Shown one piece after another: positions 21,490 to 30,123 of a DNA stretch of 64,000 bases (position 1 is its first letter; each line of letters opens with the position of its first letter). The stretch lies in assembly GCA_949286835.1 (NCBI GenBank), contig CASEDP010000006.1, forward strand, positions 1-64,000. The letters are read 5' to 3'. Position numbers and translations under genes: made by a program. The notes beneath the pieces are model-generated. The model was not told where the DNA came from. It searched no databases and saw only the letters and a program-made list of their open reading frames with translations. Source of the DNA: an uncultured Clostridia bacterium. Lineage in GTDB: Bacteria; Bacillota; Clostridia; Christensenellales; Borkfalkiaceae.

Positions 21490-22860
21490 TTACCTTTGAT
21501 TGTTGTCCGTTTTAGGGTTGTTTTCGTCATTTAATTTTTGCGCCCTGCGCTTCTGGTTGAGAGCCATTTTTTTATAGTAATGGAGCTTTACGGGGCTGAT
21601 GAGCGTGAACAGAATTGTGCCCACGCAGACGCCTACGGCAATGCCGAGCAGGGTCATAAGGCATACAAAGCCCTTTTCGAGGGCGAGCGAAAAATTGACG
21701 GCGGCGAGCGCCTCCATCGTGTAATACAGCGAACTGCCGGGTACCAACGCGATTATCGCGGGCACTAAAATTACGGTTGCGGGCGTCCTGATTATCCTGG
21801 CGAGCACTTCAGAGGCGATTGCCGCAAAGAGCGTGGGAATGAATATTACGGTAAACACCATATCGTCCGTAGAGCCAAGCCATTCGGCAACGCCTATATA
21901 AACGCCGAACGTCAGAAGCGTTGCCAAAAGCGCCCACCATAGGCGCTTGCGGTTGAGATTGAAAAACATACATACGGACGCCGCGCCGAGCATACCGGAA
22001 ACCAGGAAATAGACATAGTGCTGCCAGCCCGTCCTGACAGTTATGGGCATAAAGTCGGCGATGCTGTTTAAGACAGCCATCGACAGCCCGTACCCCGCCG
22101 CTATGACGACGGTGAGAAGAAGCCCGTTGAGTATCTGGAAAGTACCGCTCATCAGGTCGCCCGTGAACAGGTCGCGCACAGCGTTGGTTATCAGCAGCCC
22201 CGGAATGAGTATCATTATAGAGCCTATCATCACCATTGACCCGTGACATTCCATTCCCATTATGACGAACAGCTTGCAAAGCGAAATGCTTAAAAGTCCG
22301 CCGATGAATGACAGCAAAAATGTCGTTGCATAGGCATTCAGGGAGCGCGACGAGAATACCTCGTTGAGCGCCGCCATTATAAAGGCGACGATGAATGCAG
22401 GCAAGCAATCGGCAACCGTTCCGCCGAAAAATACGGCGTACGTGGCGGAAACCAACCCCGCGCCGAGCATCGTGAGGCGCCTGTCCCGCGGCTTGTTGTG
22501 AGATATCTCAAACGAGCGGCGGAACCCTTCGTCGAGCCCCACCCTTTTTGCGCAGATATCCCTTGAAAGTTGGTTGTATTTTTCGAGAAGGGCGAGGTTG
22601 TTTGCGGAGGAATACACCCTCTTCATAAAGGAAAACTCCCTTTCGTCCCTCGTCCTTATGGAGGCTATGACCATAGAGGGGAATGCGGCGACGTTGACCT
22701 CGTAGGCGCCGTAGGAGGAACAAATTCTGTCCACCGCAGTTTCCACCCTGGAAACCGAGCCGCCGCTCGACAATAAGCCCACCCCTATTTCGAGGGCGAG
22801 CTCCAAAACCCTGCCGTATTCGGCGCCTTCCTGACCTGCCGCGGCGCCGTTTTTTGCCAT
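21490..22860 (-). CDS. ThrE-type threonine/serine exporter, single chain
   Basis: The product has a cytosolic N-terminal DUF1212 region (GVGLLSSGGSVSRVETAVDR; EVNVAAFPSMVIASI) followed by about ten membrane segments, joining the ThrE N-domain and the smaller ThrE_2 (DUF3815) half in one 456-aa chain, as in actinobacterial ThrE; many Firmicutes use two genes. The family exports threonine or serine. I favour the ATG at 22860, with GAAGGTCAGG just upstream; an ATG at 22881 lies only 10 nt past the -10 and could be a second start. The open frame to 22986 is upstream of the promoter and not used. Confidence 0.87.
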   Translation of the reverse strand: MAKNGAAAGQEGAEYGRVLELALEIGVGLLSSGGSVSRVETAVDRICSSYGAYEVNVAAFPSMVIASIRTRDEREFSFMKRVYSSANNLALLEKYNQLSRDICAKRVGLDEGFRRSFEISHNKPRDRRLTMLGAGLVSATYAVFFGGTVADCLPAFIVAFIMAALNEVFSSRSLNAYATTFLLSFIGGLLSISLCKLFVIMGMECHGSMVMIGSIMILIPGLLITNAVRDLFTGDLMSGTFQILNGLLLTVVIAAGYGLSMAVLNSIADFMPITVRTGWQHYVYFLVSGMLGAASVCMFFNLNRKRLWWALLATLLTFGVYIGVAEWLGSTDDMVFTVIFIPTLFAAIASEVLARIIRTPATVILVPAIIALVPGSSLYYTMEALAAVNFSLALEKGFVCLMTLLGIAVGVCVGTILFTLISPVKLHYYKKMALNQKRRAQKLNDENNPKTDNNQR

Positions 22861-22891
22861 AACCTGACCTTCTGCCTGCATAACAGAAATA

Positions 22892-22919
22892 ATTATACTA
22901 TTATTTTTGAGTATGTCAA
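22892..22919 (-). promoter_or_regulatory. Promoter of the thrE-gltX unit
   Basis: Minus strand TTGACA, 16 nt, TATAAT. Its position shows that the long reading frame to 22986 cannot be translated from this promoter. Confidence 0.75.
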
Positions 22920-22956
22920 CTTTTATTTTGTCGGCAGGTCTGACCCCGACAAAAAA

Positions 22957-22983
22957 ATTGCCCCCGAAAATGCAGAGGCAATT
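22957..22983 (-). terminator. Terminator of the first degV gene
   Basis: Minus strand ATTGCC, loop of about 14 nt with extra G-C pairs, GGCAAT, then seven T. It lies 16 nt past the stop codon and just ahead of the thrE promoter. Confidence 0.8.
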
Positions 22984-22998
22984 CAAATGCTGCCAAGA

Positions 22999-23862
22999 TT
23001 ATCTCTCCGAGCAGTGGAAGATAAGTCCGACCGTGCCAGGACCGCAGTGCGCGCCGATTACGGGACCGACGTACTGCAGGACGACATCCGCAGCGGGGTA
23101 TTCCGCCTTTATGTTTTCCACAAACTTTTCGGCGGCCTCCTTATAGTCGGCGTGAATGACGATTATCTTGTATTTGTCGACATCCTCTCCCCTTTCCTTC
23201 ATATAGCCGATCATCGACGAGAGCGCGCGCCTGAAGCCCTTTTCCTTTGCGATGTTGACTATCCTTCCCTCGTCGTCGAAATGCAACACGGGCTTGATGT
23301 TGAGAAGGTTACCGAAGACCCTTGAAAGTCCCGAAACTCTGCCGCCCCTGTAGAGATACGTGAGATCCTCCACCGCGAAATATGTAGCAGTGTGCGCAGA
23401 AAGCTCCCTGACGTATGCTTCAAGTTCATCCATCGTGGCACCCTCTCTGTACTTGAGCGCCGCATAATATACGACAAAGCCGCAGCCCATAGAAATCGAA
23501 CGCGTATCGACGGCGCGTATCTCCCTTTCGGGATATTTTTCCTTGAGGGCGGCAATTGCCCTGTCCATTGCGTCGAAGGTCTTGCTCATCGCGTGGGAGA
23601 AAGTGACATAGAAGATATCTTCCCCCTTTTTGAGCACAGGTTCAAAATACTCGGTGTAGATCTCCTCGTTCAGGGCGCTGGTCTTGGGCACTTCGCCGCC
23701 CTTCATAGCGTTGAAAAACGCCGCCAGGTCGGTCTTTTCGCCCATATCGTAGAAATATTCCTCGCCCGCAAGCGTATAGGGCATTTTTATTACGTTGAGC
23801 CCCAGCTCCTTTACGGTAGTATGCCAGAGTTCGCAGTTGGAATCACAGAATAACTGATACAT
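22999..23862 (-). CDS. DegV family fatty-acid-binding protein
   Basis: DegV proteins bind a fatty acid in a two-domain alpha/beta fold; in some Firmicutes they (FakB) present fatty acids to the kinase FakA. The 287-aa protein shows the family's N-terminal region and the typical segments LTYLYRGGRVSGLSRVFGNL and LNIKPVLHFDDEGRI, and ends with VIGAHCGPGTVGLIFH. The ATG has AGAGGTAA upstream. No FakA-like (DAK2) gene is in the window. A second, plus-strand degV lies 0.95 kb away beyond a membrane-bound XRE gene. Their different sequences suggest different ligands. Confidence 0.93.
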   Translation of the reverse strand: MYQLFCDSNCELWHTTVKELGLNVIKMPYTLAGEEYFYDMGEKTDLAAFFNAMKGGEVPKTSALNEEIYTEYFEPVLKKGEDIFYVTFSHAMSKTFDAMDRAIAALKEKYPEREIRAVDTRSISMGCGFVVYYAALKYREGATMDELEAYVRELSAHTATYFAVEDLTYLYRGGRVSGLSRVFGNLLNIKPVLHFDDEGRIVNIAKEKGFRRALSSMIGYMKERGEDVDKYKIIVIHADYKEAAEKFVENIKAEYPAADVVLQYVGPVIGAHCGPGTVGLIFHCSER

Positions 23863-23915
23863 TATTTTTTACCTCTTTAATTTCATTAAATTTTTAAAAA
23901 TGCTCCTGCAGAAAA

Positions 23916-24527
23916 TTACTTTGACCTGTTCGGCTTCTGAATTTTTCGCAGAATGAACCATACTATTATCATCACCTGTACGCCTGCCGCAACGATATAG
24001 AACGGCCAAAGTTCGACGTTGCCGCCAAAGACATAGGTGAACATATGCACGATGAGCGCGATTGACCACACTATCGTCGACGCGGCAATCGCAAGCACGA
24101 GACGGCTGTACCATACGGCCGAAAAGACGGTGAAAACTATCGCCGACACGAAGGGCGCGACGATATACGCAAAATATGCGTATTCGCTGACGGCGGTAAT
24201 ATAATACAGTATCATAAACACGCCCGTAGCTATGACCCACACCAGCCCCACCGAAAGCAGGGTAATGAGAAAATGTCGCTTGAACAGGTTAAGTCGCGGT
24301 TTTACGACCTTCTCGCTTTGCTCCCTTACCATATCGTCGAGCGTGATGTGATAGATGTCCGCAAGCTGAATGAGCACCCTTAAATCAGGTATGGACTCCC
24401 CACGTTCCCACTTGGATACGGCCTTGTCCGAATAGTTGAGCATTTCGGCAAGCTGTAGCTGGGTGAGCCCTGCCTGCTGTCTGAGCCTAACTAGATTTTC
24501 GGCAATAATCTCTTTCAAGTCCTTCAT
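23916..24527 (-). CDS. XRE-family regulator with C-terminal membrane segments
   Basis: The 203-aa protein starts with a Cro/C1 HTH (about residues 8-64, LTQLQLAEMLNYSDKAVSKW, then GESIPDLRVLIQLADIYHI). After a linker (about 65-85) come four hydrophobic segments at roughly 86-112, 115-135, 140-160 and 165-190, so the DNA-binding domain is tethered to the membrane. This class is common in Clostridia and its signals are unknown. It lies between two degV genes and could regulate either. The ATG at 24527 has no ribosome site and sits 6 nt after a TATACT -10, predicting a leaderless mRNA. Confidence 0.88.
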   Translation of the reverse strand: MKDLKEIIAENLVRLRQQAGLTQLQLAEMLNYSDKAVSKWERGESIPDLRVLIQLADIYHITLDDMVREQSEKVVKPRLNLFKRHFLITLLSVGLVWVIATGVFMILYYITAVSEYAYFAYIVAPFVSAIVFTVFSAVWYSRLVLAIAASTIVWSIALIVHMFTYVFGGNVELWPFYIVAAGVQVMIIVWFILRKIQKPNRSK

Positions 24528-24533
24528 AGTTAG

Positions 24534-24562
24534 AGTATAACATATATATGCATTAAAATCAA
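24534..24562 (-). promoter_or_regulatory. Promoter of the XRE-TM gene, predicted leaderless
   Basis: Minus strand TTGATT, 17 nt, TATACT, then exactly 6 nt to the ATG at 24527. Confidence 0.68.
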
Positions 24563-24598
24563 TGCAAAATTACGCATTTTTTAAGCTGATTTTATATA

Positions 24599-24645
24599 AC
24601 TCTACCGACGGTAGAGTAGTTTTTTAACACGGTAGAGTTATTTTT
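24599..24645. repeat. CTCTAC/GTAGAG dyad with an extra half-site
   Basis: ACTCTACC, GAC, GGTAGAGT, then AGTTTTTT, and 13 nt later a second GGTAGAGTT followed by ATTTTT. The first arm can pair with either downstream copy, and each pairing is followed by a T run. A similar dyad lies at 52919-52940. No plus-strand gene ends just upstream, so an operator role or an insulating terminator are both possible. Confidence 0.7.
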
Positions 24646-24699
24646 AAAATCTGTTTACTCAATTTTGACAACAGGAGAGCGCATTGACGGGTTTGCCTG

Positions 24700-24728
24700 T
24701 TGTAATTACAGGCAATTAGCATTATACT
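24700..24728 (+). promoter_or_regulatory. Promoter of the second degV gene
   Basis: TTGTAA, 17 nt, TATACT. It gives a leader of about 78 nt to the ATG at 24813. Confidence 0.6.
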
Positions 24729-24773
24729 GAATACAGACAGAGACATTAAGGCGGGCGAGTTTACCTCAGCCCC

Positions 24774-24791
24774 GCACGGGCTTTACCGTGC
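24774..24791 (+). other. Hairpin in the second degV leader
   Basis: GCACGG, 6-nt loop, CCGTGC, upstream of the AAGGTGAG ribosome site. No known riboswitch class is recognisable. The rest of 24528-24812 holds the promoters and dyad listed above. Confidence 0.5.
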
Positions 24792-24812
24792 GTCCTATTT
24801 ATAAGGTGAGAT

Positions 24813-25754
24813 ATGAGAAGTTTTGACATTATTGCAGATTCCGCAGCAAACCTTACCGACGAGATGATTGAAAAGTACAGCATCGGCGTTGTATCCTATT
24901 CGGTCAACATAGACGGCACGGAGATGGAATCCTATGTAAAGGGTGCAAACTCCGAGGAGATTGCAAAGAAGTTCTATGCGGCGATGCGCGAGGACAAAAA
25001 TACCAAGACGACGCTTGTAAACGCAGGCAAGATAATCGACGCTGTAACCCCCTGCTTTGAAGCCGGCAGAGACGTACTCTTCGTCTCCCTCTCTTCAACG
25101 ATAAGCGGCACCTATAACCAGGCAAAGTTTGCCGCAGAGGAACTGTCCAAAACCTATCCCGACAGAAAGATGCTGATATTCGACTGCTATAACGCAGGTC
25201 TTGCCGAAGGGCTGTTTGCGGTATATGCCGCAAAACTCGGCGATATGGGCTATACTCTGGACGAATGTTATGAATGGATGGAGACCAATAAGTTCAGAAT
25301 GAACTCCGTCTTTACCGTATCCAACCTCAAGTACTTAAAGCGCGGCGGCAGAATTTCCGCCACCCTTGCAATTGCGGGAACGTTGCTAAACATAAAACCC
25401 ATTCTCTGGGCGGACGAAAACGGCAAAATAGTCTCTATGTGCAACGAGAGGGGCAGGAAAAAGGCGATTGCCAAGCTTGCAGACACCTTTGCCGAGAGGG
25501 TCGTCGACCCCGAAAACCAGATTGTTGCGATTGCGCACGCCGACTGCGAGGAGGACGCGCTGGCGCTGCGCGATATGGTTATAGAGCGCGGCGCAAAGGA
25601 AGTCGTGATTGCGATGTTCGAGATATGCACGGGCTCGCACGTAGGTCCCGGAAGCCTTGCGCTCTTCTACCTCGGCAAAGAGCGCGGAAAAGAGGAGAAA
25701 AAGAGTTCTGCACTCCTCCAGAAGGCGCTTTCGATCTTCAAGAAGAAGTCGTAA
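24813..25754 (+). CDS. DegV family fatty-acid-binding protein (second copy)
   Basis: The 313-aa protein has the DegV fold signatures IIADSAANLTDEMIEKY at the N-terminus, LFVSLSSTISGTYNQAKFA, NLKYLKRGGRISATLAIAGT and LLNIKPILWADENGKI, and ends with TGSHVGPGSLALFYLG and a basic tail. Like other DegV/FakB proteins it should carry a fatty acid in the cytosol. It is clearly diverged from the minus-strand copy at 23 kb; the C-terminal 25-residue Lys-rich tail is unique to this copy. The ATG has AAGGTGAG upstream and its own promoter. A terminator lies about 150 nt downstream. Confidence 0.93.
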   Translation: MRSFDIIADSAANLTDEMIEKYSIGVVSYSVNIDGTEMESYVKGANSEEIAKKFYAAMREDKNTKTTLVNAGKIIDAVTPCFEAGRDVLFVSLSSTISGTYNQAKFAAEELSKTYPDRKMLIFDCYNAGLAEGLFAVYAAKLGDMGYTLDECYEWMETNKFRMNSVFTVSNLKYLKRGGRISATLAIAGTLLNIKPILWADENGKIVSMCNERGRKKAIAKLADTFAERVVDPENQIVAIAHADCEEDALALRDMVIERGAKEVVIAMFEICTGSHVGPGSLALFYLGKERGKEEKKSSALLQKALSIFKKKS

Positions 25755-25905
25755 CTCTCTGCGCAACTCTCATACGCGGCAGAAAGCGACGCCGTATTGT
25801 GCGTCAAAATGCCGAATAGCGTAATAAATGCCATAGGCGGGATAATTCCGCGCGGCTCAACAATGTTATATTGTGCATTAAATTTTGATTTTAGCTTAAA
25901 CGGCA

Positions 25906-25939
25906 GCCGCCGAAGGTAAGTTTGATTACCTTCGGCGGC
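25906..25939. terminator. Terminator between degV and thiC
   Basis: Perfect 14-bp stem GCCGCCGAAGGTAA / TTACCTTCGGCGGC with a 6-nt loop. The plus side is followed by a T-rich stretch; the minus side only weakly so. It separates the two converging units. I see nothing else in 25755-25905. Confidence 0.75.
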
Positions 25940-25964
25940 TTTACTTTTCTATTCAGAAGATTTA

Positions 25965-27269
25965 TCAGAGAATGTCGATGTGCTCGCCCGCGAGCGCCTT
26001 GTTCATACTCCTCACTGCGCAGAACTTGCCGCACATTGAGCAGGTGTCGTCGTGTTCGGGGCTTCTGTCTGCGCGGATTGCCTTTGCCGTTTCGGGGTCG
26101 ATTGCGCACGCCCACTGTCCCTCCCAGTCGAGCTTGCGCCTTGCGTCCGCCATCTTGTCGTCTATATCCCTTGCACCCCTTACCCCTTTGGCTATGTCTG
26201 CGGCGTGAGCGGCTATCTTGGAGGCGATTATGCCCTGCTTTACGTCCTCTACATTGGGAAGGGCGAGATGCTCTGCGGGGGTGACGTAGCAGAGGAACGC
26301 CGCCCCGCTCATTGCGGCTATCGCGCCGCCGATTGCCGAGGTTATGTGGTCATAGCCGGGGGCAATGTCTGTGACGAGCGGTCCGAGCACGTAGAAGGGC
26401 GCGCCCTGACAAATTGTCTGCTGTATCTTCATATTGGCGGCAATCTGATCCATCGGCATATGTCCTGGACCTTCCACCATTACCTGAACATCCTTTGCCC
26501 ACGCCCGCTTTGTCAGCTCGCCGAGGCGGACAAGCTCTTCTATCTGGCAGACATCGGAGGCATCGGCAAGACAGCCGGGACGGCAGGCGTCGCCGAGGGA
26601 AATTGTGACGTCATATTCGCGGCATATGTCGAGAATTTCGTCATAGTATTCATAGAAGGGATTTTCATTGCCCGTCATACACATCCACGCGAACACCAGA
26701 GAGCCGCCGCGGCTGACTATGTTCATCTTGCGCTTGTGCTTTCTTATCTGGTCTATCGTCTTTCTGGTAATGCCGCAGTGCAGCGTGACGAAGTCGACGC
26801 CGTTTTCGGCGTGCAGCCTGACTACGTCGATAAAGTCCCTTGCGGTGAGCGTATCGAGATCTCTCTGATAGTGAATTACCGCGTCATAGACGGGTACGGT
26901 GCCAATCATAGCGGGACACTCGCTCGTAAGTTTGCAGCGGAAAGGCTCCGTATTGCCGTGCGAGGACAGATCCATTATTGCGTGCGCGCCCATATTGACC
27001 GCCGCCATCACTTTCTGCATCTCGATATTATAGTCCTTGCAGTCGCGCGAGACGCCCAGATTTACGTTTATCTTTGTCCTGAGCATAGAGCCGACGCCCT
27101 CGGGGTCGAGGCACTTGTGCTTCTTGTTGGCGCATATTGCCACCTTGCCGCTTGCGACTAAGGGCATAAGCTCATCCACAGTCATAAGTTCCTTTGCGGC
27201 GACCTTCTTGAGCTCCTCGGTCACGATGCCCTTTCTTGCCGCCTCCATCTGTGTTGCATAATTTCTCAT
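25965..27269 (-). CDS. thiC: Phosphomethylpyrimidine synthase
   Basis: ThiC is a radical SAM enzyme that rearranges aminoimidazole ribotide into HMP phosphate, the pyrimidine half of thiamine. The 434-aa protein has conserved regions such as [14 protein letters not shown], and the C-terminal cluster-binding motif CSMCGKFC (CxxC plus a third Cys, near residue 412). It is of the short anaerobic type (about 430 aa) without the longer N-terminal extension of proteobacterial ThiC. It is the last gene of the thiamine operon, 13 nt after thiD, and comes under the TPP riboswitch 6 kb upstream if there is no internal promoter. Confidence 0.97.
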   Translation of the reverse strand: MRNYATQMEAARKGIVTEELKKVAAKELMTVDELMPLVASGKVAICANKKHKCLDPEGVGSMLRTKINVNLGVSRDCKDYNIEMQKVMAAVNMGAHAIMDLSSHGNTEPFRCKLTSECPAMIGTVPVYDAVIHYQRDLDTLTARDFIDVVRLHAENGVDFVTLHCGITRKTIDQIRKHKRKMNIVSRGGSLVFAWMCMTGNENPFYEYYDEILDICREYDVTISLGDACRPGCLADASDVCQIEELVRLGELTKRAWAKDVQVMVEGPGHMPMDQIAANMKIQQTICQGAPFYVLGPLVTDIAPGYDHITSAIGGAIAAMSGAAFLCYVTPAEHLALPNVEDVKQGIIASKIAAHAADIAKGVRGARDIDDKMADARRKLDWEGQWACAIDPETAKAIRADRSPEHDDTCSMCGKFCAVRSMNKALAGEHIDIL

Positions 27270-27282
27270 ATATTTTCTCCCG

Positions 27283-28095
27283 TCAGTTGTTTATTTTTAA
27301 GTTCCAGAGATGATTTACGGGTCCGACCCCGTTGCCGAGCGCGAGCATTGCCTTAAGACAGCCCGCGACATACCGCTTTGCGCCGTCTACCGCCGCTTCA
27401 AGACCCTTGCCGAGCGCGAGGTTGGAGGCTATCGCGCTGGACAGCGTGCAGCCCGTACCGTGATTGTTTGGATTTGGTACGCGCTCCCCGCGAAGAACGC
27501 GCCGCCCGCCGCCGCTTTCGACGAGAACGTCAACAGCTTCGCCGCTGAGATGACCGCCTTTTACGAGCACGCTACAGCCATACTTTTCAGCAAGCCATTC
27601 AGCCGCAGCAATCATCTGACCTTCGTTCCCGATTTTTTTTGGCAAACGGGACGCGCCCCTTATGAGCACCTCCGTCTCCGGCAGGTTGGGCGTAATTATC
27701 TCCGCCATAGGAAAGAGCAACTTTTCGCTTGCCTCCAGCGCGGTGCCGCCCGAAAGCGTGCTGCCGCTGGACGCTACGAGTACGGGGTCGAGCACTATAT
27801 TTTTCGCCCCGTATAATTTTAAAGAGCGGGCAATTACTTCTGCCTGCTCTGCCGTCGATATCATTCCAATCTTTACTGCATCGGGCATAATATCTTCAAA
27901 TACGGCCTTGAGCTGCGCGCCGAGAAAGTCCGGCGTGCTTGGTTGAATAGCATATACGCCGGTGGTGTTCTGCGCAGTCATTGACGTGATTGCCGACATA
28001 GCAAAGATGCCGTGTGCGGTCATTGTCTTGATGTCTGCCTGAATGCCGGCGCCTCCCGAGGAATCGCTCCCCGCAATGGTCAATGCTGTGTTCAT
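27283..28095 (-). CDS. thiD: HMP / HMP-phosphate kinase
   Basis: ThiD phosphorylates hydroxymethylpyrimidine phosphate to the diphosphate used by ThiE. The 270-aa ribokinase-family protein has [19 protein letters not shown] at the N-terminus and the [15 protein letters not shown] anion-hole motif with catalytic Cys/Asp region near residue 213. It starts 80 nt after the HAD gene with a GCGAGG ribosome site and is followed directly by thiC. I saw no promoter or clear hairpin in the 80-nt gap. Confidence 0.96.
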   Translation of the reverse strand: MNTALTIAGSDSSGGAGIQADIKTMTAHGIFAMSAITSMTAQNTTGVYAIQPSTPDFLGAQLKAVFEDIMPDAVKIGMISTAEQAEVIARSLKLYGAKNIVLDPVLVASSGSTLSGGTALEASEKLLFPMAEIITPNLPETEVLIRGASRLPKKIGNEGQMIAAAEWLAEKYGCSVLVKGGHLSGEAVDVLVESGGGRRVLRGERVPNPNNHGTGCTLSSAIASNLALGKGLEAAVDGAKRYVAGCLKAMLALGNGVGPVNHLWNLKINN

Positions 28096-28175
28096 TGTTT
28101 TTTACCTCGCATTGTTTTATTGAACGACAGAAGGCGGTGCCCTCAATCTGCCGTTATTGACTTATATGAAATTTG

Positions 28176-28835
28176 TTATGTTCCGCATATCCGCGAAAAG
28201 AGGTCTGAATATCCCTTTTCACCTTCGATTACCATATCCGCGGAGGTAAATGCCGACCTGTCCTTCCAGAAGCCGTCGCATACCGCCGCGACGCGGAAGC
28301 CCGCGCGCTTTGCCGTGGCGACAGCGTGGGGTGCGTCCTCCGCCACCCAGGTTTCGGCAATTTCCGTGCCGATGCGCCTTGCCGCCTCGAGGTAGATTTC
28401 AGGGCTGCACTTGCCGAGCGATATTTCGTCGCTGGTGATTACCGCCGAAAAACAGCCGTCTATGCCCAGCCGACGGAGCGCCGACATTGCAAGCCTGCCC
28501 GAATTGGAGGTGGCGACAGCCATAGGGATATGCGCCCCGTAAAGCCTTGTTACGAGCTCGCCCGCGCCCTGCTTTAAGGGTATGCTCTCGCCGTATGCCC
28601 GACCTATGAGCGCGCTTACGCCCTCCTCTATCTCCACGACCGAACGGGCGGGAAGATAGCGCTCCTTTAAATATTGCGCACCCTCAGAAAAAGACATTTT
28701 TGAAACTCTTTCGGACAGCCCCTCTTCATAGCCCACCGAGAGCCCGTCGAGGTAGCGTTCGGCGACGTTGCGCCAGACGCTCATACTGTCTAAAAGCGTG
28801 CCGTCGAGGTCGAATATTACGCCCGTGCCATTCAC
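28176..28835 (-). CDS. HAD-superfamily phosphatase in the thiamine operon
   Basis: The product of about 219 aa is a beta-phosphoglucomutase/phosphatase-like HAD enzyme: motif I VIFDLDGTLLD at the N-terminus, motif II VATSNS (about 115), a motif III Lys in LGKCSPEIY and motif IV EDAPHA, with an alpha-helical cap after motif I. I chose the GTG at 28835, which overlaps the thiE stop (GTGA) and has GAGG upstream; the longer frame to 28928 lies inside thiE. Position between thiE and thiD, with translational coupling, suggests that it acts on a thiamine intermediate, for example removing phosphate from thiamine phosphate. This is inference; HAD enzymes are promiscuous. Confidence 0.88.
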   Translation of the reverse strand: MNGTGVIFDLDGTLLDSMSVWRNVAERYLDGLSVGYEEGLSERVSKMSFSEGAQYLKERYLPARSVVEIEEGVSALIGRAYGESIPLKQGAGELVTRLYGAHIPMAVATSNSGRLAMSALRRLGIDGCFSAVITSDEISLGKCSPEIYLEAARRIGTEIAETWVAEDAPHAVATAKRAGFRVAAVCDGFWKDRSAFTSADMVIEGEKGYSDLFSRICGT

Positions 28836-29521
28836 GAGATTACCTCTTTTGCAACCTTTTTGAGGCGATAAGACGCGGCGGCTATGTCGTCCGCGGCGAA
28901 GATTGCAGACACGACTGCAATGCCGCATATGCCGCTGCCTTTGAGACTGCGCGCGTTTTCGGCGGTTATGCCTCCTATTGCAACGACGGGAATATCGACG
29001 CTTGCGCAGATTTCGGCAAGCTGTTCCTCTGTTATCCTTATGGCATTTTTCTTGGTGGGCGAAGGAAAAACTGCGCCGCAGCCGAGATAGTCAGCCCCGC
29101 ATTGCTCCGCGTCCTGCGCCTGGGCAATCGTCTTTGCGGTTGCGCCGACTATGAAATCCTTTGCCCTCTCCACGGCGGCGCTCTCGTCCAGACCCTCGGC
29201 AAGGAAATATTCCTTTACTTCCTCTCTGACGCGCGCCACGGGGGTATCTTCGATGCCGACGTGCACGCCGTCCGCCCCGCTTTCGAGCGCTACGGGCACA
29301 TTGTCGTCTATTATCAGCCTGACACCGTCCGCCCTGCACACCTTGAGCGCACATTTTGCGCGGCGGACATACTCCTCGTCGGAGATGCCCTTTTCGCGGA
29401 GCTGGATAATCGTCGCCCCGCCAGAGATTGCAAGCGCAATCTGCTCTTCGAGTGTATTTTTGCCCGTCCACGCCCTGTCGGTTATGGCATAGAGCAATAG
29501 TTCGCTTCTCTGTAATGACAT
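28832..29521 (-). CDS. thiE: Thiamine-phosphate synthase
   Basis: ThiE joins HMP diphosphate and thiazole phosphate to make thiamine phosphate. The 229-aa TIM barrel has the expected LYAITDR start, IIQLREK, LIIDDNVPVAL, GVHVG, GCGAVFPSPTKKNA and VVAIGGI segments, all matching catalytic or phosphate-binding loops of the family. An insert of about 20 residues (EYFLAEGLDESAAVERAKDF) makes it longer than the usual 205-215 aa. It follows the TenI-like gene by 11 nt and is coupled to the HAD gene through a 4-nt overlap. Confidence 0.95.
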   Translation of the reverse strand: MSLQRSELLLYAITDRAWTGKNTLEEQIALAISGGATIIQLREKGISDEEYVRRAKCALKVCRADGVRLIIDDNVPVALESGADGVHVGIEDTPVARVREEVKEYFLAEGLDESAAVERAKDFIVGATAKTIAQAQDAEQCGADYLGCGAVFPSPTKKNAIRITEEQLAEICASVDIPVVAIGGITAENARSLKGSGICGIAVVSAIFAADDIAAASYRLKKVAKEVIS

Positions 29522-29532
29522 AATTTTTTACC

Positions 29533-30123
29533 TTATCCGAGCGACTTTATGAGTGCGCCCAAACCTTCGCTGTGCATAAATGCTCCCATTGAACAGACGC
29601 ACGAAGCGCCCGCCTTCCTGACGCTTGCGACATTCTGCGCGGTTATGCCGCCTATCGCCCAAACGGGAATTTCAGACATAGCGCAACACTCCTTTAAAAA
29701 TTCCGTGCCTTTGCCTGCCAAGCCTGCCTTGCACGAAGTTTCAAAGATGTTGCCGAGGGTGACGTATGTGCAGCCTGCCTCCTCCGCAGCCCTGATGTCG
29801 GAAAGAGAATGGCAGGACGCGCCAAGCATTTCAAATCCCGAGAGCTGCGCGCGCGGCATTGAAACGAGCTTTTTAAGCGGCAAATGCAGCCTCTTTGCGC
29901 CGACCGCCATCGCCACATACGGAAAATTGTGCAGAATTAGCCTGACGTCGCTGCCGTCGAATATTTCGATAGCGCGCGACGCGAGCGAGGCATACTGCCC
30001 CTCGTCAAGCTGCTTTTCCCTCAAAATGACGGCATAAAGCGGACTGTCCGCAAGGCGCTTTAACCTGTCGATAAAGTCGCCACTGCACTGCTCGGACGAG
30101 GTGACGCACACAATGTCAGACAT
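29533..30123 (-). CDS. tenI: TenI-like thiazole tautomerase homologue
   Basis: The 196-aa protein belongs to the ThiE/TenI barrel family but is closest to TenI: it has GASCHSLSDI and GNIFETSCKAGLAGKGTEFL, and lacks the ThiE pyrophosphate-loop sequences. TenI aromatises the thiazole product of ThiG. As I recall the B. subtilis protein, the equivalent segment reads GHVFET with the catalytic His122; here it is GNIFET with Asn125, while the other His (H105) is kept. The activity may therefore differ. It overlaps thiH by 8 nt and precedes thiE, consistent with a thiazole-branch role. Confidence 0.87.
   Translation of the reverse strand: MSDIVCVTSSEQCSGDFIDRLKRLADSPLYAVILREKQLDEGQYASLASRAIEIFDGSDVRLILHNFPYVAMAVGAKRLHLPLKKLVSMPRAQLSGFEMLGASCHSLSDIRAAEEAGCTYVTLGNIFETSCKAGLAGKGTEFLKECCAMSEIPVWAIGGITAQNVASVRKAGASCVCSMGAFMHSEGLGALIKSLG

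Noticed and set aside
22881..22986. Longer ThrE-type start
   Set aside because: The codons upstream of 22881 lie before the -10 of the only visible promoter, so they would not be transcribed from it.
26052..27161. 369-aa open frame on the plus strand
   Set aside because: Antisense to thiC, without ribosome site; the minus strand carries a fully conserved ThiC.
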